From CAYLHQ01 sp964628935 (GTDB lineage: Bacteria > Acidobacteriota > Polarisedimenticolia > Polarisedimenticolales > DASRJG01): a stretch of 8,362 bases of DNA. The position numbers and the translations under genes were made by a program. Under the pieces are notes generated by a model. That model was not told the DNA's origin and did no database searches. It worked only from the letters and a program-made list of their open reading frames with translations. The stretch covers positions 1 to 8,362 of the forward strand of contig CAZVOE010000139.1 in assembly GCA_964628935.1 (NCBI GenBank), read 5' to 3'. Shown here in pieces: positions 1 through 6,503 of the stretch (its first letter is position 1; each line of letters starts with the position of its first letter).

Positions 1-186
1 CTGTACGCGGTCGCGGTCGGCTTCCACGCGCTCCTGTGGGGGGCGCTCGGCGCGGCGTCCCGCGTCGCGGGGGGGGAGGGTGCGATCGCGCGCCTGGACC
101 GCGCGCTTCTCTCCGTCGCCGACGCCCTTTTCTTCCGCATCCTCCACCGTCGTCTCCCGCCGGGGCGGCCGGAACGCGCGTGTTAG
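1..186 (+). CDS. C-terminal fragment of an unidentified protein (5' end outside window)
   Basis: An open frame enters from the left edge and ends at a TAG at 184-186, giving the last 61 residues of a protein. Third codon positions are almost all G or C, as in the proven genes of the window, which supports real coding. The fragment opens with a hydrophobic stretch (LYAVAVGFHALLWGALGAAS) that could be a membrane helix or a buried helix. It continues with an amphipathic helical part rich in Ala, Leu and Arg and ends in a basic, proline-containing tail (RRLPPGRPERAC). No family motif is recognisable and I assign no function. The stop lies 25 bases before the secA start, so co-transcription with secA is likely. 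A run of eight G at 69-76 falls inside the frame. Coding status is fairly sure; identity is unknown. Confidence 0.6.
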   Translation: MYAVAVGFHALLWGALGAASRVAGGEGAIARLDRALLSVADALFFRILHRRLPPGRPERAC

Positions 187-199
187 ACTGCGTCGAGTC

Positions 200-203
200 G
201 GAG
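200..203 (+). promoter_or_regulatory. Shine-Dalgarno site of secA (decides the start)
   Basis: GGAG at 200-203 lies 8 bases before the ATG at 212. A second in-frame ATG at 221 would be 17 bases away, too far for this site. The frame is also open upstream to an ATG at 80, but that stretch overlaps the preceding gene and does not read like SecA. The site therefore favours 212. Confidence 0.6.
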
Positions 204-211
204 CGATCTTC

Positions 212-2956
212 ATGATTCAGATGGTCTTGACGAAGATTCTCGGGTCCAAGAACGAGCGGACCCTGAAGCGGATGTGGCCTGTCGTCGCGCAGATCAACGC
301 GCTCGAGGCCTCCGTCCGCGACCTCTCCGACGAGCGGCTCCGAGCGAAGAAGGGGGAGTTCCAGGAGCGGCTCGAGCGGGGTGCGACGCTCGACGACCTG
401 CTTCCGGAGGCGTTCGCGGTCGTCCGGGAGGCGGCCCGCCGCGTGCTGAACATGCGCCACTTCGACGTCCAGCTGATCGGCGGAATGGTCCTCCACCGCG
501 GAATGATCGCCGAGATGCGCACCGGCGAGGGGAAGACCCTCGTGGCCACCCTCCCCGTCTACCTGAACGCCCTCACGGGGAAGGGCGTCCACGTCGTGAC
601 GGTGAACGACTACCTCGCCCGCCGCGACGCCGAGTGGATGGGTCGGATCTACCGGTTCCTCGGCATGACGGTCGGCTGCATCCAGCACGACCTCGGCGAC
701 CACGAACGGCAGCAGGCCTACCGCTGCGACATCACGTACGGCACGAACAACGAGTTCGGGTTCGACTACCTCCGCGACAACATGAAGTTCTCGCTCGCGT
801 CGATGGTCCAGCGAGGGCACCACTACGCGGTCGTCGACGAAGTCGATTCGATTCTGATCGATGAGGCGCGGACCCCCCTCATCATCAGCGGCCCCTCCGA
901 CGAAGCGACCGACAAGTACTACGAGGTCGACAAGATCATCCCGAAGCTCCAGAAAGGGGCGGTGATTCAGGGCGGCAAGGACTACGAGCACGAGGATACC
1001 GGCGATTACGTGGTGGACGAGAAGGCCCGGACGGTCACCCTGACCGATCGCGGAGTGGAGCACTGCCAGCGTCTGCTCGGGATCGAGAACCTCTACGACC
1101 CCCTGAACATGGACACGCTCCACGCGATCAACCAGGCGCTCAAGGCCCACACCCTCTTCCAGCGCGACGTCCACTACATGATCAAGGACGGAGCCGTCGT
1201 GATCGTGGACGAGTTCACGGGGCGCCTCATGCCGGGACGGCGCTGGAGCGACGGGCTCCACCAGGCGGTCGAGGCGAAGGAAGGGGTCAAGATCGAGCGC
1301 GAAAACCAGACGCTCGCGACGATCACCTTCCAGAACTACTTCCGGATGTACGAGAAGCTCTCGGGGATGACCGGAACCGCCGACACCGAGGCGGTCGAGT
1401 TCGACCGGATCTACAACCTCGAGGTCGCGGTCATCCCGACGAACAAGCCGATGATCCGGAAGGATTACGACGACGTGATCTACCGGACCGAGCCGGAGAA
1501 GTGGAAGGCGGTCGTCGAGGAGATCGTCGAGGCCCAGAAGCGGGGGCAGCCCTCGCTCGTCGGGACGGTGTCGATCGAGAAGTCGGAGCGGCTTTCGGAA
1601 CTCCTGAAGCGCAGGGGGGTCAAGCACGTCGTCCTCAACGCCAAGTATCACGAGATGGAGGCCGAGATCGTCGCCCAGGCGGGGAGGATCGGCGCGGTCA
1701 CGATCGCGACGAACATGGCGGGACGCGGCACCGACATCCTCCTCGGCGGGAACCCCGAGTACCTCGCACGGCAGGAGTTGATCCGTGCGGGCCTCAAGCC
1801 GGGCGAAACTCCGCCGGAGGAATGGGAGCGGGCCTGGAGCGAAGCGCTCGCCCGCGCGAAGGAGCAGTGCGAGAAGGAACACCGGGCCGTCGTCGCGGCC
1901 GGCGGGCTCCATATCGTCGGCACCGAGCGCCACGAGTCGCGCCGGATCGACAACCAGCTCCGCGGACGTGCGGGCCGTCAGGGGGACCCGGGGTCGTCCC
2001 GGTTCTTCCTCTCCCTCGACGACGATCTGATGCGGATTTTCGCCGGGGAGCGCCTCAAGGCGGCGATGCTCAAGCTCGGGATGGAGGAGGACGTCCCGAT
2101 CGAATCCCGCATGGTGTCGAAGTCGATCGAGCGCGCCCAAAAGCAGGTCGAGCAACGGAACTTCGAAACGCGCAAACACCTCCTCGAATACGACGACGTC
2201 AACAACAAGCAGCGGAACGAGATCTACGCCCTCCGCCGCGAGATCCTCGAGGGGAAGAACCAAAAGGAGTACATCCTCGAGAAGGGTCAGGAGATCCTCG
2301 CGATCCTGATCGACACGCACCTGACCTCCCAGAAAGAACCAGAGAAGTGGGAGGTCGACGCCTTCCGGCAACAGCTCCAGCACTTCTTCGGGTACGACCC
2401 GGAGTCCGACGGGATCAAGATCCGCGAACTGAGCGAGCAGGAGGTCTTCGACCGGATCGCGGAGAAACTCCTCGCGCGCTACGAGGCGAAGGAGGCCGTG
2501 GTCGGCTCCGACCTGATGCGGCAGTACGAGCGCCACATCCTCATGCAGATCATCGACCACGCGTGGAAGGAGCATCTCCTCGCGATGGACCACTTGAAGG
2601 ACGGGATCGGCCTCCGCGCCTACGGGCAGAAAGATCCCCTCGTCGAGTACAAGCGCGAGTCGTTCGACATGTTCGGCATGATGAAGGAGAGGATCGAGAA
2701 CGACGCGGTCCGATTCCTTTTCCTCCTCGAGCCGATGACCGAGGAGGACCGCCGGCGCGAGGAGGAGAGGCGCCGGCGCGAGCAGCAGCGGATTTTCGAG
2801 GCCGCTTCGCGGTCGGCGTCGGGAGTCACGGCCCGCGGGGGGGTCACCCCGGTCGCTCGGAAGGACGCGAAGGTCGGTCGGAACGATCCGTGTCCGTGCG
2901 GGTCGGGCAAGAAGTACAAGAAGTGCCACGGGGCCGGCGCGGAGACCCACGCGTGA
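212..2956 (+). CDS. secA: Protein translocase subunit SecA (preprotein translocase ATPase)
   Basis: SecA is the cytosolic and membrane-peripheral motor that pushes unfolded preproteins through SecYEG using ATP. The product is 914 residues, a normal full length. Walker A is MRTGEGKT at residues 102-109. Walker B with the DEAD-like motif is VDEVDSILIDEART, with D209 and E210 at the same numbers as in E. coli. The preprotein cross-linking region follows (YDPLNMDTLHAINQALKAH), then the second nucleotide-binding fold with NMAGRGTDILLGG and the arginine-finger motif GTERHESRRIDNQLRGRAGRQGDPGSSRFF in three linked parts. The helical scaffold and wing regions lead to a charged linker at 844-860. The C-terminus carries the zinc-binding SecB/phospholipid tail: C894, C896, C905 and H906 in CPCGSGKKYKKCH. 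The ATG at 212 has a well-placed GGAG and starts a typical SecA N-terminus (MVLTKILGSKNER after three residues). It lies 25 bases after the upstream gene and 25 before the next. Identification is certain. Confidence 0.98.
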   Translation: MIQMVLTKILGSKNERTLKRMWPVVAQINALEASVRDLSDERLRAKKGEFQERLERGATLDDLLPEAFAVVREAARRVLNMRHFDVQLIGGMVLHRGMIAEMRTGEGKTLVATLPVYLNALTGKGVHVVTVNDYLARRDAEWMGRIYRFLGMTVGCIQHDLGDHERQQAYRCDITYGTNNEFGFDYLRDNMKFSLASMVQRGHHYAVVDEVDSILIDEARTPLIISGPSDEATDKYYEVDKIIPKLQKGAVIQGGKDYEHEDTGDYVVDEKARTVTLTDRGVEHCQRLLGIENLYDPLNMDTLHAINQALKAHTLFQRDVHYMIKDGAVVIVDEFTGRLMPGRRWSDGLHQAVEAKEGVKIERENQTLATITFQNYFRMYEKLSGMTGTADTEAVEFDRIYNLEVAVIPTNKPMIRKDYDDVIYRTEPEKWKAVVEEIVEAQKRGQPSLVGTVSIEKSERLSELLKRRGVKHVVLNAKYHEMEAEIVAQAGRIGAVTIATNMAGRGTDILLGGNPEYLARQELIRAGLKPGETPPEEWERAWSEALARAKEQCEKEHRAVVAAGGLHIVGTERHESRRIDNQLRGRAGRQGDPGSSRFFLSLDDDLMRIFAGERLKAAMLKLGMEEDVPIESRMVSKSIERAQKQVEQRNFETRKHLLEYDDVNNKQRNEIYALRREILEGKNQKEYILEKGQEILAILIDTHLTSQKEPEKWEVDAFRQQLQHFFGYDPESDGIKIRELSEQEVFDRIAEKLLARYEAKEAVVGSDLMRQYERHILMQIIDHAWKEHLLAMDHLKDGIGLRAYGQKDPLVEYKRESFDMFGMMKERIENDAVRFLFLLEPMTEEDRRREEERRRREQQRIFEAASRSASGVTARGGVTPVARKDAKVGRNDPCPCGSGKKYKKCHGAGAETHA

Positions 2957-2981
2957 CCCGCTCCCGGATCGGAGGGCCGCC

Positions 2982-3482
2982 ATGGGCATGACCGTTTCCG
3001 AGAAGAACTTCCTCGAAAAGATCGCCTCTTACGTTCCCGGGGTTTCCGGCTATCGCGAGCGGGAGGCGCGCCGCGAGACCGACCGCCGTCTCCGGGAGTT
3101 TCTCGCGGGGCGCCTCGACGAGGCGCGCCGTTCGCTCGACGCGGTGCGCAACGCGGCCACGCGAGCGGGGGAGATCGGGGTCCTCAACGAGGCGGGCCGT
3201 CTCGACCGAGCGCTCCAGAAGGGGGCGGCCGGGCTCCGCTTCGCCGACTACGGGTACAGCGGCCTCTTCGACCAGGTGAAGATTCGCGAAGCCGAGCTCG
3301 ACCGGATCTATGCGTACGACGAGGCGCTCCTCTCGGACGTCGTGGCGGTCGCCGACCGGCTCGCGACGCTCGCCGGGGAGGCGCCCGACGGGGAGGCGCT
3401 CGCCGATCTCGCGCGCCGCCTCGAGGACCTCGACCGTCGGATCGGAAGACGCAGGGAGCTGTTCGACACGCCGGCCGTATGA
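2982..3482 (+). CDS. Conserved-looking hypothetical helical protein paired with the SPFH gene
   Basis: The 166-residue product has no signal peptide or membrane segment and is highly charged, with predicted long helices. A short hydrophobic N-terminal part (FLEKIASYVPGVSGYREREARR, residues 10-31 in two pieces) is followed by a helix rich in Arg, Glu and Ala (about 25-82). Next comes a compact aromatic motif, RFADYGYSGLFDQVK (86-100), then two more coiled-coil-like helices (102-132 and 137-162). The VPGVSGY and DYGYSGLFD motifs have the look of conserved family signatures, but I can name no family or function. GGAGG at 2971-2975 sits 6 bases before the ATG at 2982. A second ATG at 2988 would lose two residues and have 12-base spacing. 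The gene lies 22 bases before the SPFH gene and is probably translated from the same transcript, which suggests a partner role at the membrane. That role is inference. Confidence 0.85.
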   Translation: MGMTVSEKNFLEKIASYVPGVSGYREREARRETDRRLREFLAGRLDEARRSLDAVRNAATRAGEIGVLNEAGRLDRALQKGAAGLRFADYGYSGLFDQVKIREAELDRIYAYDEALLSDVVAVADRLATLAGEAPDGEALADLARRLEDLDRRIGRRRELFDTPAV

Positions 3483-3504
3483 CGGCGGGCACGGGAGGCA
3501 TTCC

Positions 3505-4464
3505 ATGGCGATCGAAGTCCTCGAGTGGAAGGACGACTCGGGCCGCGAGATGGTCTGGCGGTTCGCCGCCGGCGGGGAGTTGAAGCTCGGGGCGCAGCTC
3601 GTCGTGACCGAGAACCAGTGGGCCGTCTTCTTCCGGGACGGGAAGGCACTCGACACGTTCGGGCCGGGACGTCACACCCTCACGACCGCGAACGTCCCGC
3701 TCTTGACCCGCCTCATCAACCTCCCGTTCGGCGGGACCTCCCCGTTCCGGGCGGACGTCTACTTCGTCGCGCGGAAGGTCTTCACCGACCTGAAGTGGGG
3801 GACGCGGGAGCCGGTCGCCTTCCGCGACCGGGAACTGTCGATGGTGCGGCTCCGCGCCCACGGGGCCTTCGCCGCGCGCGTCGCCGAGCCGCAGCTCTTC
3901 GTGAACCAGATCGTCGGGAGCCAGGGCCGGTACTCCCAGGACGACATCCAGGGCTACCTGCGCGAGATCATCGTCGCGCGCTTGAACGACGTTCTGGGGG
4001 AGACGATCACGACGTTGTTCGATCTCCCGAGGGTTTACGACGAGCTGTCCGAGGCGCTCAAAGGAAGGGTTTCGGGGGACTTCGCCAAGTACGGGCTCGA
4101 CCTGACCGACTTTTTCATCCACGCGATCACCCCGCCGGAGGACGTCCAGAAGATCCTCGACGAGCGGACGGGAATGGCGGCCGTCGGCGACCTCCAGGCC
4201 TACATGAAGTTCAAGGCGGCGAGAGCCCTCGGGGACGCCGCGTCGAGCGGCGGAGAGGCCGGAGGGGGGGCCGCCGCGGGGGTCGGGGTCGGGGCGGGCA
4301 TCGGGATGGGGATGGCCATGGCGCAGGCGATCAAGGATGCGACGCACCCCGGGTCCCCTCCGGCCGGGGCGGCCGCCGCCGGCTCGGCGAAATACTGCCC
4401 GTCCTGCGGAACCGCATTCGTCGAGGGCGCGAAGTTCTGCGGGGAGTGCGGTGCGAAACGGTAG
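3505..4464 (+). CDS. SPFH-domain protein with C-terminal zinc ribbon (YdjI / 'virion core protein' type)
   Basis: The product has 319 residues. Residues 1 to about 235 read as an SPFH/stomatin-prohibitin-like domain of the class often annotated as 'virion core protein' or YdjI: GAQLVVTENQWAVFFRDGK (29-47), FGPGRHTL (52-59), FRADVYFV (81-88) and the late SPFH helix-strand part SGDFAKYGLDLTDFFIHAITPP (190-211). A glycine-zipper segment follows at about 248-274 (GVGVGAGIGMGMAMA). A Zn ribbon closes the protein with C298, C301, C312 and C315 (CPSCG and CGECG). There is no N-terminal membrane anchor, so membrane contact would have to come from the glycine-rich segment, lipid binding or a partner. 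In B. subtilis, YdjI acts with PspA in membrane-stress response; I see no PspA gene here. GGGAGG at 3493-3498 is 6 bases before the ATG. The family call is strong; the specific function is unknown. Confidence 0.9.
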   Translation: MAIEVLEWKDDSGREMVWRFAAGGELKLGAQLVVTENQWAVFFRDGKALDTFGPGRHTLTTANVPLLTRLINLPFGGTSPFRADVYFVARKVFTDLKWGTREPVAFRDRELSMVRLRAHGAFAARVAEPQLFVNQIVGSQGRYSQDDIQGYLREIIVARLNDVLGETITTLFDLPRVYDELSEALKGRVSGDFAKYGLDLTDFFIHAITPPEDVQKILDERTGMAAVGDLQAYMKFKAARALGDAASSGGEAGGGAAAGVGVGAGIGMGMAMAQAIKDATHPGSPPAGAAAAGSAKYCPSCGTAFVEGAKFCGECGAKR

Positions 4465-4471
4465 GTGACCT

Positions 4472-4485
4472 TTCCCCGACGGGAA
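4472..4485 (+). repeat. Small inverted repeat just before the guaB ribosome binding site
   Basis: TTCCC (4472-4476) and GGGAA (4481-4485) form a perfect 5-bp inverted repeat with loop CGAC. It lies in the 31-base gap between the SPFH gene and guaB and ends one base before the GGAGG at 4487-4491. It has no following T-run, so it is not a terminator. It could be chance. Confidence 0.25.
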
Positions 4486-4495
4486 CGGAGGTTCG

Positions 4496-5959
4496 ATGCT
4501 CGAAGACGGCATCCCGGAAGGTCTCACCTTCGACGACGTCTTGCTCTTGCCCGCCCACTCGACCGTGCTTCCGAGCCAGGTCGACACGAGGACCAAGATC
4601 ACGCGGGGCATCCCGCTCAACATCCCGCTCGTCTCCGCGGCGATGGACACGGTGACCGAGGCGCACCTCGCGATCGCTCTCGCGCAGGAGGGAGGGATCG
4701 GAATCGTCCACAAGAACCTCACGATCGACGCGCAGGCGGCGGAGGTCGACAAGGTGAAGCGCTCGGAGTCCGGGATGATCGTCGACCCGATCACGCTGAC
4801 TCCGGAGCGGGAGGTTCGCGAGGCGCTCGACGCGATGAGCCGCTACCGGATCTCGGGAGTCCCGATCGTCGATGACCAAGGAAAGCTCGTCGGGATCCTG
4901 ACGAACCGCGACCTCCGTTTCTGCACCCGCACCGACATCCCGATCCGCGACCTGATGACGGCCGAGGGGCTCGTCACCGTCCCGGTCGGCACGACCCTCG
5001 ATCAGGCGAAGGAACTCCTGCACAAGCACCGGATCGAGAAGCTCCCGGTCGTCGACGAGAAGTTCCGCGTGGTCGGCCTGATCACCGTCAAGGACATCCA
5101 GAAGCAGATCAAGTATCCCAACGCCTGCAAGGACGCGCTCGGACGTCTGCGGGTCGGCGCGGGCATCGGGATCGCCAAGGACACCCTCGACCGCGCGCGC
5201 GCGCTCGTCGACGCGCGCGTCGACCTTCTCGTCATCGACACCGCCCACGGCCACAGCCAGGGGGTGCTCGACATGGTCGCGAAGATCCGGGAGCGGTTCC
5301 CCGAGATCCAGCTGGTGGCGGGGAACGTCGGGACTTTCGAGGGCGCGCGGGAGCTGTGCGCCCGCGGCGTCGACGCGGTGAAGGTGGGAGTGGGGCCGGG
5401 GTCGATCTGCACCACGCGGATCGTCACCGGGGCCGGGGTGCCGCAGATCACGGCGATCCACGAGGCGTCGAGGGCGTGCCGCGATGCGGGAGTCCCCCTG
5501 ATCGCCGACGGCGGCGTCAAATTCTCCGGCGACGTCGTCAAGGCGATCGCAGCGGGCGCCGATTCGGTGATGATCGGGAGCCTCTTCGCCGGCACGGAGG
5601 AGGCCCCCGGGGAGACGGTGCTCTACCAGGGGCGGACGTTCAAGGAGTATCGCGGAATGGGCTCGCTCGGCGCGATGACCCGAGGCTCGAAGGACCGCTA
5701 CTTCCAGGACGAGTTCGACGAGAAGAAGCTCGTCCCCGAGGGGATCGAAGGGCGCGTTCCGTACAAGGGACCGCTCGCGAACCTCGTCGCGCAGCTCGTG
5801 GGCGGTCTCCGGGCGGGGATGGGCTACTGCGGCTGCGGGGACATCGAGACCCTCAAGACGAGGGCCCGCTTCGTGCGAATCACCTCGGCCGGCCTCCGGG
5901 AGAGCCACGCGCACGACGTGATCATCACGAAAGAAGCGCCCAACTACCGCCTGGATTGA
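4496..5959 (+). CDS. guaB: Inosine-5'-monophosphate dehydrogenase
   Basis: GuaB oxidises IMP to XMP with NAD+, the committed step of guanine nucleotide synthesis, in the cytosol. The product is 487 residues, the standard bacterial length. The TIM-barrel start has TFDDVLLLPA (11-20) and PLVSAAMDTVTE (44-55). Two CBS domains are inserted at roughly 94-145 and 153-204 (RISGVPIVDDQGKLVGILTNRD and RIEKLPVVDEKFRVVGLITVKD, each in outline). The catalytic loop GVGPGSICTTR contains Cys305, the position of the E. coli nucleophile. Phosphate-binding residues include D338-G339-G340. The mobile flap carries R401-Y402 (DRYFQ), the Arg general base and its neighbour, and ends at VPYKGP. The C-terminus KEAPNYRLD is typical. 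GGAGG at 4487-4491 lies 4 bases before the ATG, slightly close but usable. It is the last gene of the + strand run and converges on tsaE. All catalytic features are intact, so it should be active. Confidence 0.98.
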   Translation: MLEDGIPEGLTFDDVLLLPAHSTVLPSQVDTRTKITRGIPLNIPLVSAAMDTVTEAHLAIALAQEGGIGIVHKNLTIDAQAAEVDKVKRSESGMIVDPITLTPEREVREALDAMSRYRISGVPIVDDQGKLVGILTNRDLRFCTRTDIPIRDLMTAEGLVTVPVGTTLDQAKELLHKHRIEKLPVVDEKFRVVGLITVKDIQKQIKYPNACKDALGRLRVGAGIGIAKDTLDRARALVDARVDLLVIDTAHGHSQGVLDMVAKIRERFPEIQLVAGNVGTFEGARELCARGVDAVKVGVGPGSICTTRIVTGAGVPQITAIHEASRACRDAGVPLIADGGVKFSGDVVKAIAAGADSVMIGSLFAGTEEAPGETVLYQGRTFKEYRGMGSLGAMTRGSKDRYFQDEFDEKKLVPEGIEGRVPYKGPLANLVAQLVGGLRAGMGYCGCGDIETLKTRARFVRITSAGLRESHAHDVIITKEAPNYRLD

Positions 5960-5975
5960 CCGGCGTCGCCGAAGC
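5960..5975. other. 16-base convergent gap between guaB and tsaE
   Basis: The two genes end tail to tail with 16 bases between their stop codons. The gap holds the dyad CGGCGTCGCCG (5961-5971), which as RNA could form only a 4-bp stem with a 3-base loop. No T-run follows on either strand. I see no intrinsic terminator, so transcripts may overlap or end by Rho. Confidence 0.5.
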
Positions 5976-6503
5976 TCACGCGTCCCCCCGGCTGTCGGTC
6001 CGGCGTTCCGGCCCGGGGACGATCTCGATCCTGCGGCAGCCCTCGCGGAGGTCGACGAATCGCACCACGATCGCTCCCCGTCTCAGATAGGGCGGGAGCC
6101 GTTCCCCCCACTCCACGACCGCGACGCCGCCCCCCGCGAGGATGTCCTCGATCCCGAGGGTGGGAAGCTCCTCCTCCAGGCGTTCGATCCGGTAGAGGTC
6201 GATGTGGAACAGGGGGAGGCGTCCCCCGCGGTATTCGTGGACGAGCGTGAAGGAGGGGGAGGAGACCTCCTCGGGGGCGATTCCGAGGCCCGCGGCGATT
6301 CCGCGCGCGAAGACGGTCTTTCCGAGGCCGAGCTCTCCCTGGAGCAGGATCAACGCCCCCGCACGGAGGCCACGGCCGAGCGCGCAGCCGATCTCGAACG
6401 TCTCGTCCTCGGAGAGCGCGAAGAGGGTCTTGTGCCCGTCGCCGGGCCGTCCCGGCGCCGCCGCCTCCCTCGACGGGCGCCTCTGCCGCTTCGGATCGTT
6501 CAT
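5976..6503 (-). CDS. tsaE: tRNA N6-threonylcarbamoyladenosine synthesis ATPase TsaE
   Basis: TsaE is the small P-loop ATPase that works with TsaB and TsaD to make the universal t6A modification at A37 of ANN-decoding tRNAs. The product has 175 residues; most TsaE proteins have about 150, and the excess is a basic, proline- and arginine-rich N-terminal extension of about 24 residues (MNDPKRQRRP and onward). The core shows Walker A GELGLGKT (56-63), the switch motif SPSFTLVHEY (82-91), the HIDLYR motif (100-105) and VEWGERLP (130-137). There is no later ATG or GTG before the conserved core. A GGAG on this strand (6515 down to 6512) lies 8 bases before the ATG, inside the last codons of nnr. Its ATG overlaps the nnr TGA as ATGA, which points to translational coupling. 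Adjacent nnr and tsaE genes are common in bacteria (yjeF-yjeE in E. coli). No tsaB or tsaD is in the window. Confidence 0.96.
   Translation of the reverse strand: MNDPKRQRRPSREAAAPGRPGDGHKTLFALSEDETFEIGCALGRGLRAGALILLQGELGLGKTVFARGIAAGLGIAPEEVSSPSFTLVHEYRGGRLPLFHIDLYRIERLEEELPTLGIEDILAGGGVAVVEWGERLPPYLRRGAIVVRFVDLREGCRRIEIVPGPERRTDSRGDA

Noticed and set aside
80..211. N-terminal extension of SecA by 44 residues from an ATG at 80
   Set aside because: It overlaps the upstream gene, reads as low-complexity Arg/Ser sequence unlike SecA, and the ATG at 212 has its own Shine-Dalgarno and a family-typical N-terminus.
1501..2991. A 496-codon + strand frame inside secA
   Set aside because: It is an out-of-frame shadow of SecA made of Arg, Gly, Pro and Asp with no domain signal.
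3184..5914. Two long reading frames (536 and 527 codons) on the - strand across the SPFH gene and guaB
   Set aside because: They are antisense to well-identified genes and are rich in Arg, Asp, Pro and Ala with no domain. Such frames stay open by composition when third positions are G or C.
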